From Sclerurus mexicanus (lineage: Eukaryota > Chordata > Aves > Passeriformes > Furnariidae): a stretch of 64,000 nt of DNA. How positions within the stretch are numbered: the stretch's first letter is position 1; every line of letters begins with the position of its first letter. Below are positions 28,001-41,960 of this stretch, in pieces. The DNA lies in contig VWZF01002957.1 of NCBI GenBank assembly GCA_013396755.1, positions 2,641,939-2,705,938 of the forward strand, written 5' to 3'. The notes beneath the pieces are model-generated. The model ran no database searches. It was not told the origin of the DNA and was given only the letters and a program-made list of their open reading frames with translations. The position numbers were made by a program, and so were the translations under genes.

Positions 28001-31000
28001 CTCTATTGTCTTGCACCTTCATACAACTTTGCAAGATCAATGAAGGCCATATATTGCTATTTGAAAAAGCTATTTTTTTCAAGAACAGCCAGTGTTTGCT
28101 TGTATTATATTCAGCAGGTCTGAAGATACAATCAGATGAGATGGCTGAGCTGACTTCTCAGCTTGCTATTTCTAAAAAATAATTCTCTCACTTTTTTTTT
28201 TTTCCTGTGTTAATTTCTACCATTTTCATGAGATAAGCTGCCCCCTTGAATGATAGCACCAAGGTAGCCCAGGGAAGTGCTAGGGACCAGTGGGGTAAGA
28301 GTAAGAAGGACACTGGTGACAAAAAACAAGTAGGAAGAGAGGGAAAAGAACTGCTTTTAGCAGGAAGAGGAGGGAGAAGGACTGATAGATCAGTTCATCT
28401 GTTTGGTCTGACTGGACCCTTGGGGTCCTACAGTAGATTTGCAATAGCCCAAAGCCTCCACAGTCCAAGCATTAAACACAGACTTAATAAAATGTTTAGG
28501 CTCATGTATTTTTTCTAGACTTGTAACTTCCCTTTTTATTTACTTTTCAAAGAGTTTGATAACAGCTAGGATCTATATCTTATTGTGTTTGGACCTGTGG
28601 AATTATGATTGTGGTGATAACTTTGAAAATATGAACTGAGTTCAAGTGCCCAGTTTGCTCACAGCTTGCAGTAGTAGCTGCCACAGGGGGTAAAAAGCTG
28701 CCTTCATTCCAGATAGGAACCATGTGCTTCCAGAGTGCATGATTTTGGCTTTTTTTCCCAAAATGTTACTAAATTTGGTATTTGTACTCTAAAATGCACC
28801 AGCTTATTGCATTTGGCCACCATCCATTTCTTATTACTTTGGATGGCCAGGACGTGCTTGTAGCTCAGTTTTCCTTCCTGGTTTCCCTCACATGGTTTTC
28901 CAGGCTGCCTGAATTATGGCACATGATGCCTGAACTGCTAAACCTTTACCTGAATAAAAGCATATGTCCGCATTTACTCTCCAGCCACCTTACCACCCTT
29001 GGACTGTACTGTGCCCTAGCTTAGCTCTTGAAAACTCCTTGAGGATGTAGTTCAGAGCAGAGGCAAGAGCAGCCCACATTTCTAAAGGTGGCTATGACCC
29101 ACGTTCTACATGCTGTGTGGCTTGAATAAGTCAGGCAGAAAGAGAGGCTAAAAATCGGCAGCCTGTAGCTGCACAGAAATAAGGATTTATTTTTTCAATT
29201 GCACCAAGCGTGTGAAGTTTCTTAATTCACAAAGGCTCAGAGTAAAACACATTACCTTATTAAAGCTGAGTTTAAATTTACCTTGCAAAGGAGTAGAAAA
29301 GCTTAAGTGTCCTAGGAGGCCATTCAAGAAGGTGAAATGCCTCAGCTCACTTTTATGTTCTCCTCCCAAAATACATGTTGACTGTGTGAGTCTTTCTAGT
29401 TCCCTTCAGTTCAAACATGTTTTTCACACCCCTACTTGAATTTGCTTTAAGAGGGAACTTCACAGAGAGGAGATGTCTGTGTAATGGTCACTTAAAAGCT
29501 TTTCCTGCCTGTGCCTCAATTGCTAGCTGCTCCTGGCTGGCTGAGCAGTTACCAGTTGTATGCCAAGGTGGTAAGGGCAGCAGTGGGTCAGGCAGTGCCT
29601 TGGAAACAAGGTTTGTGCTAAAGGTCAGATAATAGGTGTGTTTCAGTGGTGCTGCAGGCTTAGTGCAGGGGACTAAAAAACCTAAAAACTCAGTATTGCA
29701 GTGTTTTATAAGCAGTATCTACTGCTGCTTTCCTTTTGATAGAAGGTATTTGCCTATTAATGTGAAGCTTCTATGAGGCCTCTCTTCTAGAGTATTTTGT
29801 AGATGCCAGTGCAAGTCTGATTAACTGTGACAGATGACTGAGGCTGCAGTCCTCTTCCCAAATGCTGAGATGTGTCCTGTAATATTTGCTGGCCACATTT
29901 GCCTAGGACTGGGGTTGGTGATCACAAATCTGGGACTGCTATTTTTTTTTTTTTGTAAGTAATACTCTAATTCATTTAATAATGCAAATGTGGTCCCAGC
30001 AGTGCAGCTTTACTGCATAATGACTAATCTTTGTCACAGCAGGATGCTGAGAATGAGTTTCTCTGGGAAGCTGTGGGTATGCATAATGAACAGCTATCCC
30101 TAATAAAGTCTTTTTAATCAGGAGTGTTTCTCAGATCAACTGAGTTAAATGAGTTTGCACTTTGTAAATACAAGGGTCGAAGTTTCTAACTTGGATAAAA
30201 CACCACATCTACTCTGAAGTCAGTGAACATTTAAATACATTGACATCCTGGCCCTAAGAGCTAACTCCTATGCTCACACGTGCAATAGAAAAGCCCCTGT
30301 CTCTCCATACTGCCTCCAGTTAACCTATGAGAGTATGTCATACTGCTTTTTGTGTATGCATTCCCGTTTCCTTCTAACAACCTATGGATACAAGTCACAG
30401 CCAAGCACTCTGTCAGTATATTTGAAGCAAATTTGAAAACAAAAAGACAGATGTTTCAAAAGCGCAAGTTTCCTGTAGATTTGAAGAAGGTGGGTGAGAG
30501 AGAGATGCAATTTCAGGAAAGCTTCATCTTGAGATCATACCTTATTAGATGCCAGGGAGCCCAGTCTTCTATCAAAGCGTGTCTCCATTGCTTGCACCTC
30601 AGCAGTGAGATCCCTCTGAAAGCAAGCAGGACTTCTCAAGTTTGTTGTTTAATAGAAACAGCTCTACTCCCAGTTTCGGATTCAGACAAATATGACCACT
30701 AGAAAAATCTGTCCTGGGACTCTGGGACATTGCAATTCTTATTAAGTGATTAAAAATCACTTCAGCAATGCATTTTGTGTTTTGGAGGCTATATTCCCTA
30801 AAGGATTTGCATTTGAATGTCACAGCATTATAATCAGACATGAGAATTGGTAAGTAAAATGCCAAGTTTGCCCTTGGTGGCCACCTTGATTATAACCTTC
30901 CATAAATATCTAAATACCTGTATTATACCTAAAGTATAGGTAACACAAGTCTAATACACTGATCTTTTATTCATAGGAACACCACAAAGGAAATGAATAT

Positions 31001-34000
31001 GTGCTTCTTAATATGACCATTGACTTGACAAGACTTTGAAGGCTTACTCCAAATTCATGTGTATCTTTTCCTTATCTCTCTTGTTGAAGAGAAGGTGAGT
31101 CTGCCTTCTGCTCAACTAAGAATGATAATCTAAATTCTCAGTATAGACAGACTCAAGAGAGAAAGATATTCTTTTTCCTTGACTGTTTCTTTGTTGACTA
31201 CAGAGGTCAGAGCAGCCAGTCATAAAAATTCAGATGTTATTATGGTTAAAGTCACTTTGTAAAAGAGGCTGTAAACATCTTACATTTTTATTCTTTTTTA
31301 TTTTTTTTTTAATTGCATATTTAATGAAGTGAAAAAGAGAAGTTCTTTTCAAAGATGCAACGTAGATGTTCTGGAGTGGTTAATAATTTCTGCCTACTTC
31401 TAGCATCATTTGCAAATACTGTCCCCCTGGAATTTCACAGCAAACAGATTTTGTAAAAACTTAAGCCTCTAAATTTCATCTGTTACTTTTGTGTCACATA
31501 CAGTGTAGCTGGCAGAGGGAAATCCTATAGCCCACCCAGGGATGTCACACCTACTCGCAGTTGTACTATATAAGCACAGCAGCTACTGCTCCCACTTTGG
31601 GGTAGAAACATTCCAGGCTTCTCATGGAAATCCAGCATAGAAAATATACTTCTGTTAAAAGCCGGGGTTTGCCTTTATTTTCTGGTTATGATAATACGAT
31701 TCATTTTTCCTCACATAGTTGTCCAGTTAAAATTGTAATTATTACTAATCCATGTCTGGCTTCTCTGCTTTTAGAGTTTCACAAAGCAAGCCACTGCTAA
31801 GATGGGAAACTCAGGATGATCCATTGAAGAGCTGATAAAAAAATGTCTAAATATGATTACACACAGAGTCATAAAAGAAAAACAGAGAGTTCCAGATTCC
31901 TCTTTCTAATGCTTAATGGACTGAGGACTGTTTCAGAAGGCCAGGTGTTTTTGGTTGCATTTTTGACCAAGTGTTCTGCACCTTGATCTCCTTCCTGTCA
32001 CACTATGTGACAGTGTATATGAGAACTACAGCAATGTGTCAATATAATGTTCTGCCAGTGAGCAGCAAGGAAAGCTGGGAGGGACTACTGGGTAAGGCTC
32101 AGAGAAAAATTCATTATAGATTAAAACCCTGGTTTTTTTGGCTTGATGGAAAATTTGATGTGGGATGTGCATGAGAGGAAAATTTAGCTCATTTTATTTG
32201 ACTTTTTCTATTTAAGCAGAACGACTATCCATTTATTTAAATGCTAGGAAAAAAAGGAGAGAAAGAGAGACAAAGAGAAATTGTTTCCAGTTCCCCTATT
32301 CAAACTTCTCTCTCACATGATCTGAGAGATCTTCAAGGGAAAATGGATTTAAAACAACTCTTTTGTGCCAGTGGTAATTGATAAACTGGTCTGAATTTCA
32401 CAGCCATTCTCAGGAACTCTCTGAACACTGTCTGAAAATGAAATTGGGTGTTAAGGATATTTCCTATAAAGGAATCATTTGAATTTTGTCACCAGAGTTA
32501 TGTGACCTAAATTAATTTGTTTGGCAAAGTGTTAGCTAATGTAGAACTGTTTGTAATGTTGATATTTTTGTTTTCACAAGCCTATATAAACCTATAATCC
32601 ATGTACCTTAAATTGGCACTGCAGCATAAATCAAAGATATTAGGCATCCCCTTCTGAGGATGGTGTATATATTAAATGTCTATACTCATACACTAGATTA
32701 AATTTCATAATTAGCAAGATGCAATAGGTTCTGAGAAATATACTTCACTAACGAGGGTGCACAGAACCTTGAAAAACTATATTCCCTATCAATATGTTTG
32801 AAGACTGTCACTGTGAGCAAAAAAGCCCAGATACAGAAGTTTAAAGGAAATCCTGTTTCTACTCTTCCCTGTAAAGACCAGCCTGTTCACAGCATGGCCA
32901 GAACAGCCAGAGTGCCTGAGGTGGCTGATGATCACAGGTGAGTGTCTCTGGCAGGAAACTGTAGCTGAACAGGGACACTTGAGCCCCAGTCTTGATGTGA
33001 GGAGGGATCAAAGTTCCCCAGTTACTACTGGTGAGAGAAAAAACAGGGTACAACAACAGCATTTGACTGGTCCCTGAGGGGTGTTCCTTGCAAGGAGATT
33101 CTCCATTCTTACTGATGCCTTCATAAAGTTGATGTCTTTATAATGCTTCAGGAATCTCAGAGGATGTTGGGAAAATTGCCTCGCTTCCAATTTCGGGAAC
33201 TGGTCATACTGTATTCTTTGGCAAAAAGTATTCTTTTTTCTTTTTTTTTTTTTAATCTCTTATGGACTGAAATAAATGCCAATTCGAGATCCTAGAGAAT
33301 TACAGCCTTTAATATCTATAATTTCTGTGGATTGCTAACACTGTTTATCCTTACAACAAAGACACAAATTTTGGAGAGAAGGCTCAGGTAGCAACAAAAC
33401 TTTTGTCTGAATCTGCTCTGCAAACATCCTGCAAAGCACTAAAAGTTGGTGGTAAGTGCCTTGCTGACTGCTGACTGTGGGACTCTGAGCTCTGCCTTTG
33501 TGTAGCCTGGCTGTTTTTGATGTAGTTGCTGGTTTTTTTTCATTTGGGCTTTTTTTTCTCAGGATGGATTCTATTCCAGGTTCTCTAAAATAATTTATTT
33601 TAGCTAATCTGCTCTCTAAAATGGACTGAAAAGCATTAGCTAAAGACAATGTAAAAACACAGCACAAGCACAGTAGTTCTGCATGCTGTTTAGTAAAATG
33701 AGGAAAGAGAAGTAAGTTGCTAGTGTTCAGAGCATTTGAAAAAGTGTTCTCAAAGTACCTTAGTCTCAAGATATAGCCCATGGCTACTGTGAACCAATAC
33801 CACACTTGACCCACTTTTATCATAGATCTCTATGTTATGGATGTGAATATTTTAAAATTGCCACTCCTCAAGAAACTGAGCACAGCCTGTCCCAGCTTTT
33901 ATCAGATCACAGTAATGGCATGTATTTGGTGGATGCAGTAGAACTCTAGGTTTTAAATTAAGTATACCCACTGTGGGAGATAACAGATAGCAACAACAGC

Positions 34001-37000
34001 TTTAGAGAGTGAATGGTGTTTGCCTTTGGAATATTACAGACTACGTCCAGCTTTTTCAAATTGTGTTGTGAAAGCTAGTAAACATCCACATTTAAAAACA
34101 TCTTCGCTTCCTTACTGCCTAACTCATTCTCACTGTGTTCTCTTTTGTTGGATATGAATTGTATACTTTACATAGAAAGCTGTGCTCTTCAGGAGAGGAA
34201 GCAATTTCCAATTACAAATTCATAAGAAAAATATTAGAGTGATAATGGTTTCTATATTTAAATTGTGAAATAATTTGCATTGTGATATTAAAAAATCCCC
34301 ATGACAATGCCAAAGGCAGAACATTTCCAAAGAGTCTCTCCAATAACTCGACTGTAAAACTGAGGGATGCTAACACTTGACAGTTATCTCAGGCTGGGAT
34401 CTACAGAGCCTTGGTTAACTCTAAGGAATAATGACAAATCTGAATACGTCTGCTCTCTTTCCAATTCTCTCCATGTTGTACAGCACTGAGTGTTTGTAGT
34501 GAGACTCTTTCCTTCCTCATCTAGTTACACTCAAAATGCTCCACAACATAGTCTGGAATGTGCAACACTTCAGAAACTGCATCTGCCTTGTGCAGTAGGC
34601 CATGGTGGTGCTACAGGCTCGATATCAGTCATACTCCACACTAAACTGTCTTCTGCTCCCAGTGAACCAAAGCTTTCTCTTGTGTCTGTAGAGAACTCTT
34701 TTGGCTGCTTTTTTGCTTCCATCAAGTATACCGTGCTGTTTCTTACAAAGATGCAACACCTATTTGGGATAATAATATTAAAAATTGATAAAGATATGGC
34801 ATTTGAAATTCTTCTGGTTTGCCCAGCATTAATAGTAGCAGATGGTGGAAATCAATTTACTATTAATTTACTTTTGTGTCAAACACTCAATATAATTAAG
34901 CAAAGTGTCATCTAAACTCTGATTACTTACTTTCATATTAAAATGATGTGTAAAACAGACTCCTAATTATCATGCTAATACCTATGAAACGCTGTTTTCA
35001 GTTTCTTAGCTTCATAGGCTTTTTAGAATCAGACTTCAAAGTCTCCTGAGAGGAATTATGGGTAGGAAGGTCAGGACTTAAAGCTAGATTTGTTTAATAC
35101 TATCCTGCATGTGGGAGCGCTCATTTCAGTTGTTAATTCCCTTTGCTAAATTTCACACATGCAACAAAGCATGACTTGGTGTTACATTCGGGTACCATTT
35201 GCTCCAGCTGCACATACACACACAAAAAGTGGTATTCTCCCTGATATTAGCAGAAATTACACAAGTGCATCACAGGCGTGATTTAAAAACCTTAACACAG
35301 TACATATCTGTGCTTATATTCAGAAAAAAACCCTACGTGTGTTACTGTTAATTAAAGCCAAATTAGAAGAAGAGAAAACCAAATCTGACTGAGGAAAACA
35401 TCGTCATGCATGCCATTTGCTTTGTAATTGTGCACATACCTAATTACCCTTCCACAGAGATGGAACATCAGAAAGGACTCTCAAGCCCTTTTGCTTATTA
35501 TCTCTTTAGTACAGCAGTATTCCTCTACGAGCTATTGCATCCAACCTTGTTTTCAATGTTTCAAGCTACTCAAAATTCCTTTTTTTTTTTTTTTGTTTTC
35601 CTAGGGAAAACTCTGTTTAATCTTTTCCAAACTGACTGAGAAAGTATTTCCAGATACTCCCCCAGCCTTTTTCACTCCTCTAAGTCATGCAATGCCTCCT
35701 GTGTCTGCTGCTGGACTTCAAAATAGGATTATTATATGTGAGTTACAGACTGCAAACTGGATAAAGGATTATCCATTTTAGCTTGATCCTACCTGATAAA
35801 CTGTGAAATAGTAATAGGAGAAGAAACCTTTTTCCAAGCAATAATTTTCCACATAAGAAATGTACCTTTAGAAATACTGTTGCCTTAAGTAACAGGAGAA
35901 AATCAAAATTGCTGGGAGTGGGAGGGAGGATGATCCATGCAAAAAAATTCTTTCTTGTTAACATTTTTCAAAATCAACCTCAGATGAACAACAAGGAAGA
36001 AAATCAAGGAGCAGTGCAAAGACCAGCAAGGCTATCCCCATACTTCATTAGCAGAGAATACGTGTGCCCTTGTAGCACAGAAAAAGCAACCCAAAGCCAG
36101 AAGCTCTTTTCAACAAGGGGAAGAAATAAGGAGATGCCAAGTTTTAACAAATCCAGCCATACAGGGCTTTGACCTGCCTGCAGTGGGAGGCCAAGAACAA
36201 CCTGTAGATAGTATAGAAGCAGTTCTGGAAAAATTTCCAGGAATGTTTCATACAGTGTTGGGTGATTTGCTTTTATATAGCTGGTCTCTGGGACTCCTGA
36301 CAGCCCTAGATTCAAAAAAGCAAAAGGACTTAGCTTCTACTTTGGAGATTAAATAATTTGAGTTTTGTCATTAGCAAAGTTACAAGCTCAGTGTCCTGTG
36401 GTAAAAGCCATGCTGGAGGCTACCAAGTGTCCACCATACACCTTGTAGTGCATATTGTAGTGCAGCTTATACAGGGGCACATCAGCAGATGGACGGCACA
36501 TCACATCCAGGCATCTTCACTGCCCCTTTCCAGGCTTTTATAAATGATGCTCAGCAAAACAAACCAAGTTTATTTTAAACCAATCTATAGTTAAACAAAA
36601 ATAAAACAAAGCCTGCACTTCTTCAGTGCCATCAAAATGCTTTTTATTAGAGATGCTAATTTTAAATATAAAAAATATTTGTTGGACTCCGGAATGGGAC
36701 CAAAAGACCTCTCTGTCAGAGCAATAGGTTTCCAGGGAATGAAGACCAGTATCACATCTCGGACTTGCCTTTGTGTGGGAGGGCTTGCTCAGACATATCA
36801 AATTGATCACATTACTCAGAATGGGGAAGAACATCAGGGTCAAAGGTATTACTTAAATGATGTAGAGTGACTGAAATCAATGACTGCTTGAAATCAAATG
36901 ACACTGAAAAGATGGATATGCTCTTGAGAGCTAGATGTGCTTGTGCAAATTTGTGTCATGCGTGAGAAGCTATATAAGTACTGTGATACTATGGCCCTGC

Positions 37001-39559
37001 CAACCTATGAGTGGTTCTCAAATACCTGACCACTGAATACAAACTGGATGAAAATGACTGGATGAAAAGAAAAAACACCTCCACTGTTTGTCAAGGAGAT
37101 GGAAATGAAAACAGATGTATGACGTCATATTTTAATTGAAAACATAACAGTACTTGCCTTGAAGGGACTCTGTTGCTTAGTAAATATAGGAATATCACAA
37201 CATCTCATGATAAAAGATGACAGTTCCATTATGTGGCTCCTGAAAAAGAAAACAGGACAGAAAAAAATAATGTCTCTGTGAGATAAGAAGCATCCTTGTT
37301 TGTGAATATTGTGTTCTGTCTGGTTATTATATTCACTCTGTGGGTTGAAGGGATTGATAAAAAATTTCAGGCAAAACTTGTTGCAGCAATTTAGGAAAGA
37401 ACAAAATGTGCCAGCCCACTCTGTACTTCAGCTGTGGGTAACAGCACTGTAATGCAAAGCTGGCAGGACAGAAGTGTTTGCTCAGAAATTCAGTGCAAAG
37501 CTGGTCATCTTAAGCTGAATTCTGGTCACTGGACTTCAGACCACCTTCAGTCTTGCGGGTTTGTATGTATCCCTGGCTCCACAGTAGGGCTGGATTGATG
37601 CAGTGGGGGAAGGTGGAAGGAAGAAATGAGTTTATTCCTCTTCCTACAGAAAGGACATAGGGATGGGAAGAATGAGCCTGAAATATAGACAACTGGAGCA
37701 CCAGAACTTAGAACTGTAAATGACCAAACTCCAGATTTGCTGGATTGTCAGCAATTGTCATGCACTGGGGCATGGTGTTAATCAAGTATTTGCTCGGACA
37801 TAAAAAAACCCCTGTCATTGTCTGGAATAAATTATTGTCTGTGAAGAAGGAAAAATGGGGAATCTCTTTATAGAAATATAATAATGTACATCTCTAAATA
37901 GGGTAGGACCAGGGAAAATAATACACCATGGGGAAAAGAGAGGAGGAGAATATGAAGAAAAGGTCATGGTCAAGGCTTTACTCAGTGTCTTGCCTTTTAA
38001 AATTCTGAATGGAATAAAAAATTATATTTATAAGCATACACAGTTTTGTTGAAAGGGTTTAAGAAGAGAAAAGGTTTGGGGAAAAAGAATTGGGGAAAGA
38101 GAATTTGAAGGAATGTGCAGAGAAGACATGTCACATATAACAGAGAGCAGAGAGGGTAAAAAATGAGGATTTCAGTGGGATAATATTATGTGTAAGAACA
38201 ACTCATGTGCACACCAGCTGGGATTCAGGACCTTTGCAACGTAGGTCACTGCTGTTTTATGATGCTTAACTCAGATTTGGAGACCAAAGATATGAAAACT
38301 ATAAATTTCTTTAATTTTCATGTCCTATAACTCAAGACACTTTATCATATACTTTCTTGTCAAATTAGACATAAAACAATGGAGCCATTACAAAATGTAA
38401 ACACTGAAACAGATTATCTCAGACACTGGTGTTCAGGAGGACTTTTGAGCTTTAATATGGTTCGCCTTTTATGGCTATTGTAGATATAAAAACTAAATGA
38501 TTGCCATATTATTCAATTCTGTTGGTTAATATATTTTGTAGCTGTGTATAATATTTGATTTGCCACTTATTTAGAATTCAGTCACACACAGGAAGAAGCC
38601 AATTACTTAGCAAAACAACAGCTAATTTGTTTAAATCTCTTAGACACAAAATTAATTCCTAAAGTTTTGAAAGGACAAAATATATGCATGCTAAAAGCAG
38701 AAGGATGTCTTTGTACTAAAAGTAAAATATTCATGTAATAATGTGCTTGTAAGAATCAAGGTAAGACTTAAAGTAACTGGAAAGAAAGGGAACTGCTATA
38801 CTGAACAAACCAATAGGCTGTACATGCAAATAGCATCCTAAAAATGGAGGCTGATGTTTTCACTTGGAAGTGAACAGTGACGTGAAATAATGGTAAAAAC
38901 CCTATTAGTCATTTTTTGTTTATCAGAGCTTCTTCCAACATATTGTCAAATTGCATCTAATGATCTCTTTTGAAAAAGGAATAGTTCTGGACAAATGAAA
39001 AAACCAGAATGTGGAATAATACTGATGCCGAAAATAGAAAAAAATCCCCACCAGGTATTTCATAAAAATACATGAAGATATTTTTAGTATCTGGAAGGAT
39101 TTGGATGCATTATCTATGATAAAATAGGGAAGGTACATCCTATTTCCATGCCATAAAAACAAAACAAAACAACAGAAAGGGGAGAATCTGCCCAAGAGGT
39201 CTCTGATCCTTTTTTTCAATTTCATGAACACCCACCTAAAATTTATTCAAGTTGTCTTTAAGCTGCAGACCTGAAAAAGGTAGAATAAATTTTCAACATT
39301 CAGAAGAGGATTTTTATAATGTATTAGGGCTACAATAAATTGATTCATGTCATAGTTTACTGTGCATAATGAGCAGTTTCTAAAGTAAAGAATAAAATGC
39401 CACTTTCTTTATCACAGTTCAGAAGCAAACCCTCAGAAGATGAAGACAATCAAAGATTTGCTCCAAGAGAAGTATAACAATTTATATCAGCCTGGGACAA
39501 CTCCTGTAATGCTTTTCATGTCTAGGGAGAGATTAGATTTATTCTAGGAATTCTCTGAA
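22039..39559. other. Long intergenic stretch, no gene seen
   Basis: About 17.5 kb is AT-rich with frequent poly-T and poly-A tracts. The longest open frames (33335-33823 minus, 162 codons; 34490-34915 plus, 141 codons) have no recognisable domain, no nearby splice context that makes sense and ordinary intergenic composition. TATATAA-like boxes occur near 31569 and 36971, but in AT-rich DNA they mean little. No clear transposon was recognised, although old, strongly diverged ones would escape reading by eye. Confidence 0.45.
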
Positions 39560-39702
39560 TTCCTGGGAGTGTTCAAGGCCAAATTGGATGGGGCTGTGAG
39601 CAACCTGGTCTAGTGGAAGGTGACCTTGCCCACAGCAGGGGAGTTGGAACTGGATGATCTTTAATGTCCCTCCCAACCCAAGTCATTCTATGATCCTATG
39701 AT
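39560..39702 (+). repeat. CR1 LINE, 3'-end fragment
   Basis: The block 'gttcaaggccaaattggatg', 'gagcaacctggtctagtgga', 'ctggatgatctttaatgtcc', 'ctcccaacccaagtcattct' and 'atgatcctatgatt' is a well-preserved CR1 3' end in plus orientation of about 143 bases. It is relatively little diverged compared with the pieces at 6970 and 17132. Confidence 0.92.
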
Positions 39703-41960
39703 TAAATTAAGGAAAATATAATATTCCTGTATATGGTGGAAATAGCAAGAAAGAAAAGATATTCTATTCACAGATCTCAGAAAAAAAAAAGAAGGTTCAT
39801 CTTTTAAAAAAAAAAGAACATGTTTAAAATATTTACTTAGCATTTTCTAGAACATCAACATCTTTCATACAGTACAAGAAAATCTGTGTTTATTTCCTAA
39901 CAGATGTTACATATTCAAAAGAGGATCAGGAAATATTGTTTAGATACTAATTTTTATACAGAAAAAAATTGCAGTTAGATGCAGGCTGGAATAAAGTCCA
40001 AGTAAACAACACTTTTTTTTTTTTTCACTCCGACACGAATACACCTTTTTCAGTTTTCCCCAAGGCTAAAGGTTTATCCTTTTTTTGCCATCCTTATTAT
40101 TACAGCCTGGTGTTCAAAAGGCAGAATAGTCCTCGGGGTAACACCACCACTTACTAAGCTCATGGCATGTTACAGACAACCCCAGGGCTCATGCTTTTGC
40201 CTGATACTGACCTGAGGTTGTCCTGCTGCAGTGACCTTGGTCTCACTGTAGGCTCAGGGAGGGAGAACTCCCTCACTGGAGACTGTGGTGGAAAGACTTC
40301 TCGTTAAGAATAAAGTTTTGCCATCTGTCACAAGCCCCATGAACAAAAAACAGCTGAACAAAATGCCTTGGCTTCCCCAGATCCTGAGCACTTCCAGTAC
40401 AAGTCAGGTAATGACTAATGACAATCAGAAAAAAAAAAATAGGCAAAGGGCACGGAAAATGGAATAACTTAAAGCCAGTCTTATAAAGTGCTTAACAAAA
40501 AACAGACAGTAGCAGTCATATCAGCAGCTCCCCTTTTCCTTGCTACCTCGCTACATGTTTTTAGGTAGCTTGGTAGCATTATCAAGCACATGTGCTGTAC
40601 CATGAATAGTCTGGGAATGATACACAGCTTCCCAGCTCGGTGTAGCTGGCTTCTGCATGAGGCATGTGTGCAACTCTTCAGTGCAACTCTGTCAACTTCT
40701 ATAACACTCTTTCTTTTCTTGCTTTTTTTTTCTTTTTTTTTTTAATATAAACACAACTAATTTACACAATTCAAGGGAACATGTGTAGTTTGAGAAATAT
40801 AAATGTAGTGCAAACACACTGAGGTGGGTGACAGAGTCATTCAGCCCCTAGTACCTGGACTTCATGCAGTTTCATGAGCATCTCAGTGTCTTTCTATGGG
40901 CTGACTCTCAGGTCTGTGAGGTGGGAAGTGAGTTAATGGTGCAGAGGGGTGGCAGGCAGAGGGCACAGGGTTATAGCACCTGGGGATTCTGGAGTGGGGA
41001 AAAGGCAGAGGACATTGTTCTGCACTGGGGAGGCGGTGAGGTAAAGGGGGTGAGGGACAGAGCAGTGCTCGTTAGGGATATCAAAAACAAAGGCCAGAAA
41101 ACTAAACACCTTAATAAAATAGCAGGTTTTGTAAGATAAGAAGAGGAATATATATGTATATATCTTACACCCCTTCAGATGCTGGGCAATCTTGTGCTCA
41201 TGCAGCATTGGATGGAACCAGACAGATTCCCCCAAGGAATTCTGCAGAGAGCAGACCCTGCCCATGGAGAGACATTCTCCTATTCTCTCCCTTTTGATCA
41301 TTTGAGCTAATACAGGAGTTTATCACAAGAAAATTACTGTATTCCCAGAGGACGCTCACAGAACTTTTAGCTGCACACTTAGATAAAAGCAAGGCCACAG
41401 AGAAGACAAATTTTGTGGTATGGTGTGGGAGCTGCCCACAGGCAGCTCCGTGATTGTGATGCAGCTGAGGTGACTGCAGCCAGGGGACCTTTACACCTGG
41501 CACAGCCCAAGGACCCTACTTGGCAGGCAGCCCAGCACCCACCTGCACCTGCAGGGGTCACTCACTTTTCCATGGGCAGCTCTCTTCCAGGCAGGACAGC
41601 TGCGCTCCACTCCCTGATCCACACAAAACTTACCTTTCTCAACCATTTTGTAAGTTACAGATTATCTGAGTGGGCTGTCCAGCTAACAGACATTTTTCCA
41701 ACAGGTTGAAAGATTATCTCCATCCTAACAGACCCCAGGGCAGCTCAGGCTGGTGTGGGACAAGCTGCCTCCTACGTAGGGCTGCTCAAGCCCTGTATAT
41801 AAGGCCCTGTAGAACGGGGATGTTCAGGGTTGCCAGCTCCTTGAACACAATGGCTTCTGCAAAACACTCAGTATTAGAACTTAGGGCAATGGGGAGATGA
41901 ATAGGAGATGGGAAAAGATGGAAAAGAAGTTTCTGGTATGTAATGACAGACTAGAAAGAG
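39703..41960. other. Intergenic, no gene; one TATA-like site
   Basis: AT-rich sequence gives way to a GC-richer part at about 40850-41900. A TATATAAGG box at 41796-41804 sits in GC-richer sequence and resembles a core promoter, but no transcript, LTR ends or open frame support this. Two A-rich tracts (near 39780 and 39808) and a T/C-rich tract near 40720-40743 are present. Confidence 0.4.

Noticed and set aside
33335..33823. Minus-strand open frame of 162 codons
   Set aside because: It has no recognisable domain, intergenic base composition, and no supporting splice sites or promoter. A frame of this length by chance is plausible in 64 kb.
34490..34915. Plus-strand open frame of 141 codons
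   Set aside because: It has no domain, no similarity I recognise and no gene context.
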